Source: Viscum album (Eukaryota; Streptophyta; Magnoliopsida; Santalales; Viscaceae). Taken from it: a stretch of DNA of 64,000 nt. Positions within the stretch are counted from its first letter, which is position 1. The number at the start of each line of letters is the position of its first letter. Where the stretch lies: the NCBI GenBank assembly GCA_963277665.1, contig OY728147.1:1265105424-1265169423 (forward strand), read 5' to 3'. The position numbers and the translations under genes were made by a program. This document shows positions 1 to 11,362 of the stretch, piece by piece. The notes beneath the pieces were generated by a model, which was given only the letters and a program-made list of their open reading frames with translations, was not told the origin of the DNA and ran no database searches.

Positions 1-1
1 A

Positions 2-1246
2 CAAGAAGACATAATGAATGCTCCCACTAGTGAGATTAACCAGGATTCTGAGATTACATTGGATGAAAGGATAGAACTTGGCGCATCTTTTGAAGATTTT
101 TTAGATCATGTTAAATTACCATTTCATTTAGAAGATTATGGACATGATTTTTATCCTTCGTCCTATTAAAAATAACTTCTTATTACATATCTAATCATGA
201 TCGGTTGAAATGTGCAGTTCTATCTGAGAAACCTACTGAACGGCCAATGCCTGAAGGGGGTACAAAAAACCCTACTATTGCAGAGAAGTTAGCTCAAGTG
301 GAGCTTAACCTGGCATAGCTTCCAGAAACTCGTATTGAAACTCCGGTTGAATCTAGGAAAGATTGGGAGGAGCCTTCTCAAGTTACGGATCAGTCATTGG
401 GTAAGAGATAACATTTTTTGCGACTGTACATAATTTTCAATACAACCAATAAACTTTTTTTATCCTTTGAAACTAAAAAAACATTTAATTGATTCGGCAG
501 GGCCATCGATTTCAGTGGATAGATCTAGAGGTGAACCCTCATCTTCCCCCTTAATGGGAATAAAAAGTGATGAAACACGGGTCAGGGGGGAAGGAGCAGA
601 ACAAGGCACTTCCCTATGTTCATTAATCCAGGATTACATTCCACCAGGTTACAGTGATGTTGAGTCCGATCTAGAGGTACAAAAGGTGCTCAAGTTTTCA
701 CAATTAAAGGCATGGTATAACATATTGAAAATCATATCTAAATTGCCTCTAGAAGAGCTATCATCAATGACTCCCCGACTATCATCTCTCTTCGTCATGT
801 TGGGACTTGGCGGTTTTGGATATCAAAAGATCCATGTCGCAGTGAAACAAGTCATCTTAAGGAGGGAGCCGGAGAAAAAGTACCATAAATATTTGACCAG
901 GGTGTGGCTGTCTATCAACATCAAAAAATTTGAGGCTGAGGTGTCCCAATATGAGGTTGATCATGCTACCAAGTTGAAGGTGTTGAATCATAAGATCAAT
1001 GAGAAATTCATCTAGTAGGTGCACCTTCAGCAACAGTTAGATGCTGTTAGTAGGGATCTTGACCAGCATAACAATTCTTTGGAAGGAGTTCAAATGAATG
1101 GTATGAAATCCATTTTAGATGCTATGAAATCACTCCATCGAGATGACAAGTGTGAAGCAGATCGAGTTCATGAGCTTCAAGTGGCTGCTGATGAAGCTCG
1201 GGATGCTGTAAATCAAATTAAGATTTATGTTGATAGCCTTTTGTAA
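2..1246 (+). pseudogene. Antisense extra ORF of the Tat-type element (coiled-coil protein), broken
   Basis: Plus-strand coding remnant in two probable exons. Exon 1 (2-400) is open to a TAA at 167-169, then resumes with another stop in the part ending at 400. A GT-AG intron (401-500) joins codon phase exactly, G400 plus GG501-502, to exon 2. Exon 2 (501-1246) has two consecutive TAG codons at 1013-1018 and continues in the same frame to TAA at 1244. The C-terminal 75 codons are rich in Leu, Asp, Glu and Gln and look like a coiled coil. No catalytic motif was recognised. Before element 1 inserted, this block lay about 2.5 kb beyond the pol end of the minus-strand Tat element, in opposite orientation. 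Tat-lineage elements are known to carry antisense extra ORFs there, some resembling plant mobile domain proteins. That identity is inference; it could instead be a host gene fragment. Confidence 0.5.
401..500 (+). other. Predicted 100-nt intron of the antisense ORF
   Basis: Starts GTAAGAG and ends GGCAG. Joining 400 to 501 keeps the reading frame of the coding segments on both sides. The sequence inside is AT-rich, as usual for plant introns. Confidence 0.5.
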
Positions 1247-3219
1247 TTCTTGGAGAATAGAAGAGACTCTAATCTGTGGATTTCCTTCAAACTCTTGTGT
1301 ATCAAATGAAAAACACTTTCATCATTGATCATTTGGGTATGCCTTCTTTTGCTACATGCTTTAAATTTTACCTTGGCCAATGGGCCTAGTGTAACAACCC
1401 AAGATTTTATGAGGATAATTCTTTTTAATTTCATTGATGTCTTGTATTGTACACTACACCAAGTGTTGCTTGTACTATACACAACACCATATTAGCTTTC
1501 AGTATATACAAACACTATTCTTGGCTTGTGTTACACACAATTTCATGTTCGTTTTGTGGAAATTATTCTACACAACATTAAGTATAGATTTTGTTTAAAG
1601 TATAAATGAAATAAGTTTCGATTATGTTATATGCAACACCAAATGGTTCTTTCACTACATGAAGCCCTAACTTGGCTTGCATTACATGCAATCAAGACCT
1701 TCCTTGATAGTGTGTGTAGTACGCAATACCGAGTTTCACTAAACGATATATTATTATAATATTTCTTTGAAATATCCATTATGAATAGTAATACCCAATT
1801 TTTGAAAAGTTATAAATTTTATTTTTCAAAATGGACTTTATTTTTGGATTTGGAATATTGACATTAGAATAGGGTGAATTTTTGGTATTTTTCTGAAAAC
1901 TTGTAATTTTTAATGAATAGTGAAAACACTAGGTTACTATTTAAAAACCGATTTTTTTTAAATAATTATTTTTTTTATTTAAATTTATTTTAGTTCAAAA
2001 TTTATACATAATACCTATATAAGTTCAATGTAATTCATTTGAGTCATTTTATAATAATTTTATATATATATAAATTTTATTGAACTTTTCACCGTCTTTT
2101 ACCCACCTCCTAGGAGAATTTGGAAATTTACATAAAACATAATTTTACCTCTTCTGTGAGAGGAATTTCAAAAATCCAAGAGAAACGGTTAATATAAAGG
2201 ATTAAAATGTGGTTCAATGATATGAAAATAATTTTTGGTGAATAGTAACTTTTTGACTTTTATTTACTACGATTAAAAGTAAATAGGGTAATTAAGGGTA
2301 AAAATGATATTATTATTATCCTAACACATGTCCTAATTCTATTGGATACGTGTAATTCTACCATAAACAAACTTAAGAATAAAATATGACAATTTAGGTC
2401 CACTTGGATTAGATTAAGACATTTATTATTAATTTATTTATAGAAGGGTTAAAATAGTTAAAATCAATGATTAATAACTAAATCATTGTAAATATAGGGT
2501 TATACATCAGATACATTCGACTATAAATATTCATTATAAAGATAAAAATATTTCCTACATAATGGTGTTTTATTTATAACTTTTATACATTAAATAATTT
2601 AATTTATTTACGACACAATGGTGATGCAATAATTACCTAAATATTGAAATATTAAAAAAATTGATATTATAAATACCCAAATAAATTTAATTTGAAACTT
2701 TTTATGAATTACACTAATTTTATAGGTTAACATGACATGTTAGTATTGATTTAATTAACCTTTTTCGAACTAATATTGTTGTTATGAGCTTCACAAAAAT
2801 CAATTACCAAATAGTGTCAAAATTGTCATAGAATAGTTGTTTAAAACAAATATTATATTATTAATTGTTATTTTATTTCTAAAAATCTAATTTTGGGCCA
2901 AATGACTGATATAAGGATATATATATATTAGTAATTAACCACTTGGACTTCTTTTGGATTGTTATATTAAGTTAATTAACCATATAGTGTAAGAAAACAA
3001 GAAGACACGGTAAAAGATATATTATTTAACTCAGAGTTAAATTTAAAAGGTAGGATTAAAATAGTAACCACCAAATGTCTAAATCCTATTGGATGAGAGG
3101 ATATAGACCCATCCCCACTTTATCTTCAAAATAAATTAATTTGGATCTATTATAAACCGAATATGACTCTATTATAAAATAATATTTCAATTTTTTCCAA
3201 AGGTGCCCCTCTCCTCCCT

Positions 3220-3229
3220 TATAAAAAGG
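3220..3229 (+). promoter_or_regulatory. TATA box, first duplicate of LTR A
   Basis: TATAAAAAGG within a C/T-rich stretch. The same position carries a TATA box in the other LTRs of this group, and transcription would start about 30 bp downstream. Confidence 0.6.
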
Positions 3230-3563
3230 GGACCCCTTCCCTCTTCTCTTCACACTCTTTTCAGCCTTGATGCTCAGAAAACCCCTGACAATTTCTCTTA
3301 TCCAATTCCATAGAAACATTATGGAGGTTCTGATCTTCTCAAAATACCAACTCTACTTCCATAAGATAAGGCTTAAAGGAGGTGCGTTGAAGAAGATGTA
3401 AACTCTTCTTTCGATTCTCTCAAGTTTCTTTCTTCTTCAACTTCTTCTTATTTAGTTGGTTCATTATAAAGTAATAACATCAATATAAATAATATACTGA
3501 TATGTTATTATTAATATGAAACAACCCTATTTCACCTTCTATCCATCAAACGGAAAACGAAAT

Positions 3564-5847
3564 CACCACGCGTGCATACGTACGGAATACCGTCTCCATG
3601 CCATGGTGTAATTAGTTTTTCCACCACCACCTTACATGGATGGGTATAATGGTGTAAATAAATAACTATATATGATTATTTTAAAGTTATATTGATTCTA
3701 AAATAGTATACATACAATTCCATACAACTCCACGATCATGGGAATGATATCATCGCTCGTGCGTACGTACGGACTACCGTCTCCACGACGCGATGAGGTT
3801 CAATATCCATGTTAACCATTCATGAATGATTATAATGTATATATAATGAATAATATTTAAATATACATAATACCTATATAAGTTCAATGTAATTCATTTG
3901 ATTCATTTTATAATAATTATATATATATATAAATTTTATTGAACTTTTCACTGTCTTTTACCCACCTTCTAGGAGAATTTGGAAATTTACATAAAACATA
4001 ATTTTACCTCTTCTGTGAGAGGAATTTCAAAAATCCAAGAGAAACGGTTAATATAAAGGATTAAAATGTGGTTCAATGAGATGAAAATAATTTTTGGTGA
4101 ATAGTAACTTTTTGACTTTTATTTACTACGATTAAAAGTAAATAGGGTAATTAAGGGTAAAAATGATATTATTATTATCCTAACACATGTCCTAATTCTA
4201 TTGGATACGTGTAATTCTACCATAAACAACCTTAAGAATAAAATATGACCATTTAGGTCCACTTGGATTAGATTAGGACATTTATTATTAATTTATTTAT
4301 AGAAGGGTTAAAATAGTTAAAATCAATGATTAATAACTAAATCATTATAAATATTGGGTTATACATTAGATAAATTCGACTATAAATATTCATTATAAAG
4401 ATAAAAATATTTCCTACATAATGGTGTTTTATTTATAACTTTTATACATTAAATAATTTAATTTATTTACGACACAATGGTGATGCAATAATTACCTAAA
4501 TATTGATATATTAAAAAAATTGATATTATAAATACCCAAATAAATTTAATTTGAAACTTTTAATGAATTAAACTAATTTTATAGGTTAACATGACATGTT
4601 AGTATTGATTTAATTATCCTTTTTCGAACTAATATTGTTGTTATGAGCTTCACAAAAATCAATTACCAAATAGTGTCAAAATTGTCATAGAATAGTTTTT
4701 TAAAACAAATATTATATTATTAATTGTTATTTTATTTCTAAAAATCTAATTTTGGGCCAAATGACTTATATAAGGATATATATATTAGTAATTAACCACT
4801 TGGGGTTATTTTGGATTGTTATATTAAGTTAATTAACCATATAGTGTAAGAAAACAAGAAGACACGGTAAAAGATATATTATTTAACTCAGAGTTAAATT
4901 TAAAAGGTAGGATTAAAATAGTAACCACCAAATGTCTAAATCCTATTGGATGAGAGGATATAGACCCATCCACACTTTATATTCAACATAAATTAATTTG
5001 GATCTATTATAAACCGAATATGACTCTATTATAAAATAATATTTCAATTTTTTCCAAAGGTGCCCCTCTCCTCCCTTATAAAAAGGGGACCCCTTCCCTC
5101 TTCTCTTCACACTCATTTCAGCCTTGATGCTCAGAAAACCCCTGAAAATTTCTCTTATCCACTTCCCTAGAAACATTATGGAGGTTCTTATCTTCTCAAA
5201 ATACCAACTCTACTTCCATAAGATAAGGCTTAAAGGAGGTGCGTTGAAGAAGAGGTAAACTCTTCTTTCGATTCTCTCAAGTTTCTTTCTTCTTCAACAT
5301 CATCTTATTTAGTTGGTTCATTATAAAGTAATAACATCAATATAAATAATATACTGATATGTTATTATTAATATGAAACAACCCTATTTCACCTTCTATC
5401 CATCAAACGGAAAACGAAATCACCACGCGTGCATACGTACGGAATACCGTCTCCATGCCATGGTGTAATTAGTTTTTCCACCACCACCTTACATGGATGG
5501 GTATAATGGTGTAAATAAATTACTATATATAATTATTTTAAAGTTATATTGATTCTAAGATATTATACATACAATTCCATACAACTCCACGATCATGGGA
5601 ATGATATCATCGCTCGTGCGTACGTACGGACTACCGTCTCCACGACGCGATGAGGTTCAATATCCATGTTAACCATTCATGAATGATTATAATGTATATA
5701 TAATGAATAATATTCAAATATATTACATAATAATGATACTATATTTAGGTATATGTATATATTTATTTCATCTACTTAATTCTATTCAATTCAATATGAA
5801 ACGAAAATAGTGTTCATGCGTACGTACGGCCTACCGTCTCCATGAAC
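3564..5847 (+). other. Five covarying stem-loops in LTR A (H1, H2, H1', H2', H3)
   Basis: H1 3564-3608 and its duplicate 5421-5465 pair CACCA with TGGTG and GCAT with ATGC. H2 3750-3796 and duplicate 5607-5653 pair TCATCGC with GCGATGA and TCGTG with CACGA, leaving one bulged C. H3 5812-5847 pairs GTTCATG with CATGAAC. All share an apical part reading TACGTACGG-NNTA-CCGTCTC, in which ACGG can pair with CCGT. Outer stems differ among H1, H2 and H3 but stay paired. They fall inside predicted intron 1 or its duplicate. Confidence 0.75.
5077..5086 (+). promoter_or_regulatory. TATA box, second duplicate of LTR A
   Basis: TATAAAAAGG, the duplicate of the box at 3220. It is the copy nearest the intact predicted splice donor at 5255. 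Confidence 0.6.
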
Positions 5848-6144
5848 GGTGCATTTCATTCAATTTATCGACCTATTATATATAAATGTATATAATGAAT
5901 ATATATTATATTTAAATCTTTTTTTACATTCTGGAATTATGTAAATCAGTATATGAGTAATAATATCAAGAACAACAATTTGAAACATGTACGATAAATG
6001 AAACAATTTTACCCAAAATGATGCTTTAACATGGAATTTACTAAAGAATGGGTAATATAAAGTCATAAGTGAACAATATATGATATCATAACAATGAATA
6101 TGATTCTGTAATAAGTCAATGAGATTATTTAAATCATTATATAG
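5255..6144 (+). other. Predicted LTR intron 1 of element 1 (890 bp)
   Basis: Donor AAGAAGAG|GTAAAC and acceptor TTATATAG|GAGGTT. Length is 890 bp, equal to the matching interval in LTR B and in the chromovirus 5' LTR. In element 3 the two flanks are directly joined (61271/61272). It contains H2' and H3, and H1' as well. The duplicate donor at 3398 reads GAAGAT|GTAAAC. Confidence 0.65.
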
Positions 6145-6180
6145 GAGGTTCGGATACATACGACGCATATCAGACGTAAG
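6145..6180 (+). other. Predicted 36-nt leader microexon
   Basis: Lies between acceptor TATAG and donor GTAAGGG and ends GACGTAAG. The same 36-nt spacing recurs in LTR B, both chromovirus LTRs and element 3, and it is 37 nt in element 2. Confidence 0.6.
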
Positions 6181-6909
6181 GTAAGGGATAACTATTCCAA
6201 TGTCGTTCTTATCCGAGATTGTTTATTCGTAAGTATTTAATGGGGTTATTTTTATCATCCATGTACATTTTTCCTAAAACTTGATTCATGAATTTTTAAT
6301 TTCCTTTTTAACCTTTTTTGAATTTCACCCCATCGTAAGGAAGGAATCTTTTTTTTGATTACTATATGAGGTTATTTTTGACTTTTCCGACAAAAGTACG
6401 AGAAAAATGTTTTTCAACTTATACGGCTTGATTTATGTTTATGTTGTGGAACATGTAAGAATGAATTTATTACAAGATGGGTGGGACCTATATCTCCCTC
6501 AAATGCATTGGGTAAAGATTTATATCTCATGAGATAGACATGGCGGGAACAATAAGTTAATCTGGTTCAGTAATATAGGACTAGAACGAGGAGTGAACTC
6601 GATTCAGAAAGGTACTTTGTCCACTAAATGGTCTTTGCAGCAATGCCTTGGATACTATGGAAATCATATCATATTCTAAACGGTTTCCAAAATCACATGT
6701 TTTATTCCCATTCTATTTTATAATGATTGATTTTCCTTTTTTATATAAGCCTTACATACTTCTATGATTTTTGTCTTTGCTAAAGATTTTGATGTTTAGA
6801 TTTTATGTTCATGTATTTGAATTCAAATGATTATGGATTGTTCAATGTTATCTATTTTTAACCTTACTGAGCATTTGAGCTCACCCTTTTTATGTTTTAT
6901 TTTCCCCAG
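6181..6909 (+). other. Predicted LTR intron 2 of element 1 (729 bp)
   Basis: Donor GTAAGGG. The acceptor is a pyrimidine-rich run ending TTTTCCCCAG at 6909, preceded by the conserved CTTACTGAG, a possible branch-site region. It is shorter than the 1.04-1.07 kb counterparts. Confidence 0.55.
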
Positions 6910-7118
6910 TATATAAGGAAAGGTTTTAGATAAGGAAAAAAAGGGGAAGATCAATATGGGAAATGTTGAAGATCTTTCACCACGATTAGAAGATTATGTT
7001 CCGAGTTTCCAAAGACACTAAACTATTACGGTCATTGCGTGTTGATTTTTGTTATGTATTAATTAATCTGAAAAAGATATGTAATGTCCATGTACGTCAA
7101 TCTTTGGGTCTCTACATT

Positions 7119-7129
7119 TGGTATCAGAG
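7119..7129 (+). other. Primer-binding site, initiator tRNA-Met
   Basis: TGGTATCAGAG two bases after the LTR end, complementary to the 3' end of plant initiator tRNA-Met as known for many gypsy and copia elements. Confidence 0.85.
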
Positions 7130-7358
7130 GAACTTTTTAGTTAACCTTTGGAAACTAGGATGAAAAGACTTTAGTGATATCCCTTGAGATATTTCTAAGG
7201 TATGTTTGGAGATGCCACTAAGGATAAGTATAAGTATAGGTTATAGTCCAAGAATTATGGTAACGATATTAGAATTAAGCCTAAAATGTTAGATATTGAA
7301 GGTACATTTCATAGATTATGTTTTTTTCCTCTCACACTATTTTTTTTGGTTTTAGAAC

Positions 7359-7889
7359 ATGGATGGAAATAGGTAGATTCACGATAATAGAGGATATGAT
7401 GGATAATGGAATGATATTTTTCATGACCAACCAAATGAAACAGGATTTGGAAGTCCAAACATCGTTATTATGCCTAATCAGAAATCTCATAATATGATCA
7501 ATAGTCTCAACATTGGTATGTTTCCCGACTCAGATAATAAGAGAAAGGAGTTTCATGATGATCATAGTGGAAATAATGTTCAATTTCTCTCATGTAAATC
7601 ATATGGGAAGAGGCATCAGGGAGATTGTTTCAAAAGAACTATAAGATGCTTTGGGTGTGGAAAAGAAGGACACAAAGCCGGTAAGTGCAAAGAAGAAGGT
7701 TCACTTGACACCATGGACAAGGATAACGGTAGTGCTATGACATAAAAAATGATTAAATGTTTTCAATGTGGAATGTATGGGCATTATGCAAACCAATTCC
7801 CGAATGGAAAGTCTCATGAAGTGAATCGGCATGGTCATATAGATAGTATTTATGATGATGATGATGAAGAGACTACAAATGATATGTGA
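7359..7889 (+). pseudogene. Mini-gag of element 1, broken
   Basis: 177 codons aligned to the open mini-gag of element 3 (62834-63367). The start ATG is preserved, but early TAG and TAA codons and a TAA at 7743 interrupt it. Two zinc knuckles are recognisable. One is complete (CFGCGKEGHKAGKC, CX2CX4HX4C). The second has lost its last cysteine to Phe. An upstream degenerate CX2C-H motif is also present. As in element 3, the N-terminus joins the nucleocapsid part with no room for a capsid domain. A nucleic-acid-binding role is inferred from the knuckles. Confidence 0.75.
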
Positions 7890-8580
7890 GATGAATGAAT
7901 TGTTGATCCTCGGTCAATGTTTTAAGAATGTAGTGGAATGATTTTATGTTTATCAAGAGTAATGTTGTATAGGTAATGGTACTATGGAATAAAGACACAT
8001 CTAAAGATTATTACACTATTGTTTTTCCTAAAGTATTTTAAAGTATATGTTGATTGGTAAAGGTAACCATGAAGGGTTATTCAGATATTTTTCAAAAGAA
8101 GATAAAATGCGCATAATGAAGGGATAAAGAGATAATGAAATGTTTGATAGTATTAATGATCTCCTTACTGCTATAGGGACGAAGTTATATCATGGATTGA
8201 GTATATAGAAATTTTGGGATTTTGGTATGTGGAAATAGATAACTTTTGACAGCATTCATGTTTTCACTAAGTTTCAATGGGTATTCATTTTTCAAGAGAA
8301 TACATGATTAAGGTATTCACATGTTTGGAATGTGACCAAAAATATATCTTGTATGATATATGGGGGATAAATTATGGTATTCACATGCTCGGTAAATGAC
8401 ATTTCTTGTAATTCATTTCTTTATACTATGAGCTTGGACAGAAGTATTTTAGATAAGCCTAAAGATTGGAAGGGATTATGTTGGACATAAGTTAGTATTG
8501 TTTAAGGATAGAAACTTTTGATATTATTTTTGGAATGTTATAATAGTAAAGTTTTAGAAAAAGGATAACCTATAGGTCGG
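7890..8580 (+). other. Noncoding interior of element 1, part 1
   Basis: No ORF of note. Clearly homologous to 63368-64000 of element 3, so it is a standard part of this non-autonomous family and not random debris. Confidence 0.6.
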
Positions 8581-8684
8581 GCGACAACCCGTCGTGTCGG
8601 ACAAGGCTGTGGGAATCGAACCCAGAACTGAAGTGCGACAAGCCATTATCGCTTACCACTGGCCTACTAGAAGTCCCTGGTTAG
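8581..8684 (-). repeat. tRNA-derived (SINE-like) segment
   Basis: On the minus strand there is a B-box-like GGGTTCGATTCCC (8611-8623) downstream of an A-box-like GGCCAGTGGTAAGC (about 8652-8666), the pol III internal promoter arrangement. A matching segment lies at 50711-50825 in element 2. The flanks are also alike (AGTTTT...AAAAAGGA on the left), so it predates the split of the two families. It is not a functional tRNA gene, because no complete cloverleaf or CCA-side acceptor pairing is seen. Confidence 0.65.
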
Positions 8685-9346
8685 AAAAAACTTGTTTCAT
8701 TATATTAATAAATATAATAGATGAAGTATAAGTCCATTTTTGGAGTCATATATGATTAACCTGAATATAGATGGACTTATGTATATTTGATAACTTTTGC
8801 TAACCTTTTGTTTGAGATAGATCGAATGACCCGTCATTCTATCAAATGATATGCTAACACTTCACAGAAGACAAATTCAACTTCATTTCTTTAAGAGATG
8901 ATGTGGAAATTGTTCATGGAACAAACAACAGTGATATTGTACCAAAATCAAGTAAGTACTTCTTTTAATTATTCTTCAACTTTAGGGGAATGATCATGAA
9001 AACCAAAAATGTTGTCCTAATTTCCTCATGCCCGATAAATTAGATGGTACCATAAATCATCACAAATTTATGGCTTTGTGATTGATGTATTTTTTTTAGC
9101 CATGTTCTCTACCACTCTCCATCAGAACTTGATGATTATATTTCTCTTCCATGTCCATATTTTCACCTATGATGTACTATGTGGAAACCCAATGCGGAGT
9201 TACTTTGGGTGACCGTTATGATTCTAACAACCCTTTTTAAATTGGTGTTTTAGTATTCCATTTTATGATGTTGGTTTCTATGAATGAAACTTTCAAGTAG
9301 TAAACCATTTATAACGCCGACAAATTTCGAGGGTAAAATTCATTTT
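8685..9346 (+). other. Noncoding interior of element 1, part 2
   Basis: No coding signal. It shares stretches with the element 2 interior, for example CACTCTCCATCAGAAC near 9113, which supports common descent of the two families. Confidence 0.55.
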
Positions 9347-9354
9347 AAGGGGGG
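9347..9354 (+). other. Polypurine tract of element 1
   Basis: AAGGGGGG a few bases before the right LTR, the usual plus-strand primer position. The chromovirus tract has the same core. Confidence 0.8.
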
Positions 9355-11362
9355 TTGAATGTAACAACCCGAGATTTTATGAGGATTATACTTTTTAATT
9401 TCAATGATGTCTTCTGTTGTACACTACACCAAGTTTAGCTTGTACTATACGCAACACTGTATTAGCTTTCAGTATATGCAACACTATTCTTGGCTCATGT
9501 TACACACAATTTCATGTTCATTTTGTGGAAATTATTCTACGCAACATTAAGTATATATATTTTTAATGTATAAATGAAATAAGATTGGATTATGTTATAC
9601 ACAACACCAAACCGTGATTTCACTACACGCAGCCCTGACTTGTCTTGCATTACACGCAATGAAGACCTTCCTTGATAGTGTGTGTAGTACGCAATACTGA
9701 GTTTCACTAAACGAGATATTATTATAATATTCCTATGAACTAGCCATTATGAATAGTAATACCCAATTTTTTAAATTTTATAAATTTTATTTTTCAAAAT
9801 GGACTTCATTTTTGGATTTGGAATATCAAAATTAGCCTAAGGTGAATTTTTGGTATTTTTCTAAAAACTTTCAATTTTTGATGAATAGTGAAAACACAGG
9901 GTTACTATTTAAAAACTGACTTTTTATTTAAATATTTATTTAATTTATTTAATTTATTTTAGGTAAAAATTGATACATAATACATATATAAGTTAAATGT
10001 AATTTATGGGAGTCATTTTATAATAATTTTAGATATATAAAAATTTTATTGAACTTTCACCGTCTTTTACCCACCTCCTAGGAGAATTTGGAAATTCACA
10101 TAAAGCATAATTTTACCACTTCTGTGAGTAGAATATCAAAAATCTGAGAGACACTGTTAAAATCAAAGACTAAAATGTGGTTCAATGAGATGAAAATAAT
10201 TTTTGGTGAATAGTAACTTTTTACTTTTATTTACCACGGTTAAAAGTAAATATAGTAATTAAGGGTAAAAGTGGTATTATTATTACCCTAACACATGTCC
10301 TAATTCTATTTGATAAGTTTAATTCGACAAAATAAAACCATAGAAATAAAATATGACCATTTAGGTCCACATGGGTTAGATTAGGACATTTATTATTAAT
10401 TTATTTAAAGAAGGGTTTAAATAGTTAAAATCAAATTTTAGTAACTAAATAATTTTTAATATAGGTTTATTCATAAGATAAATTATACTATAAATATTAA
10501 CTAGAAAGCTAAAAATATTTCCTACATAATTGTATTGTATTTATAACTTTTACATATTAAAATAATATAATTTATTTATGACACAATGGTGATGTAGTAA
10601 TTACCTAAATAATGAAATATTAAAATAATTTTTAATATAAATAAACAAATAAATGTAATTTGAGACTTTTAATGATTTCAAATAATTTTCTAGGTTAATA
10701 TGAAATGTTATTATTGATTTAATTATCTTTTTTTGAACTAATCAAGCTGTTATCATTTTCTCAAAAATCATTTACCAAATAGTGTCAAAATTGACATAAA
10801 ATAGTTTTTTAAAACAAATATTATATTATTAATTGTTATTTTATTCCTAAAAATATAAAGATCGGCCAAATTACTTAGATAAGGATATATATATTAATAA
10901 TTAACCACTTGGGGTTAGTTTGGATTGTTATTGTATGTTAGTTAACCATATAGTGTAAGAAAACATTAAGACACGGTAAAAGTTAAATTATTTAACTTAG
11001 AGTTAAATTTAAAAGATAAGGTTAAAATAGTAACCTAAACTTGTCAAAATCCTATTGGTTTAGATGATTTAGACCCATACCTTCTTTAGATTCAAAATAA
11101 TTCAATTTGGAGCTTTTATAAACCAAATATGACTTTATTATAAAATAATATTTTATGTTTTTTCAAAGGTTCCCCTCTCCTCCCTTCTAAAAAGGGAACC
11201 CCTTCCCTCTTCTCTTAACTCCCTTTTGATCCTTGAAGCTCGGAAAACCCCTTAACATTTCTCTTATCCACTTCCCTAGCAACATTCTGGAGGTTCTGGT
11301 CATCTAAAAATTCCATCTCTACTTTTTAAGAGAAATCTTAAAGGAGTTGCGTCGAAGAAGAG

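Larger units (their letters stand above)
2006..5721 (+). repeat. 1.86-kb tandem duplication inside the 5' LTR
   Basis: Copy 1 (about 2006-3863) and copy 2 (about 3864-5721) align with a period of 1857-1859 bp and differ at only a few percent of positions. The same segment differs from the single copy in LTR B far more. Each copy has a TATA box, exon 1 with a donor site and stem-loops H1 and H2, so this LTR has two potential promoters. Short AT-rich sequence (ATACATAAT-like) lies at the junction. The duplication therefore arose after insertion. Boundaries are accurate to about 10 bp. Confidence 0.85.
1390..7116 (+). repeat. 5' LTR of element 1 (5.7 kb, internally duplicated)
   Basis: Starts TGTAACAACCC and ends GGTCTCTACA, directly before the primer site. 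It is about 1.5 kb longer than its partner at 9360 because a segment is tandemly duplicated. U3 is 1390 to about 3250. Downstream of the TATA box lie the predicted leader exons, two GT-AG introns and the stem-loops listed separately. No protein-coding ORF is supported in it. Confidence 0.88.

Noticed and set aside
3086..5176. Paired minus-strand ORFs of 77 codons (3086-3319 and 4943-5176) that look conserved
   Set aside because: They are conserved only because the LTR segment is tandemly duplicated; they cross the TATA/leader region antisense and match no family.
8581..8684. A functional tRNA gene
   Set aside because: A and B boxes are present but no complete cloverleaf with paired acceptor ends was found, so it is called tRNA-derived.
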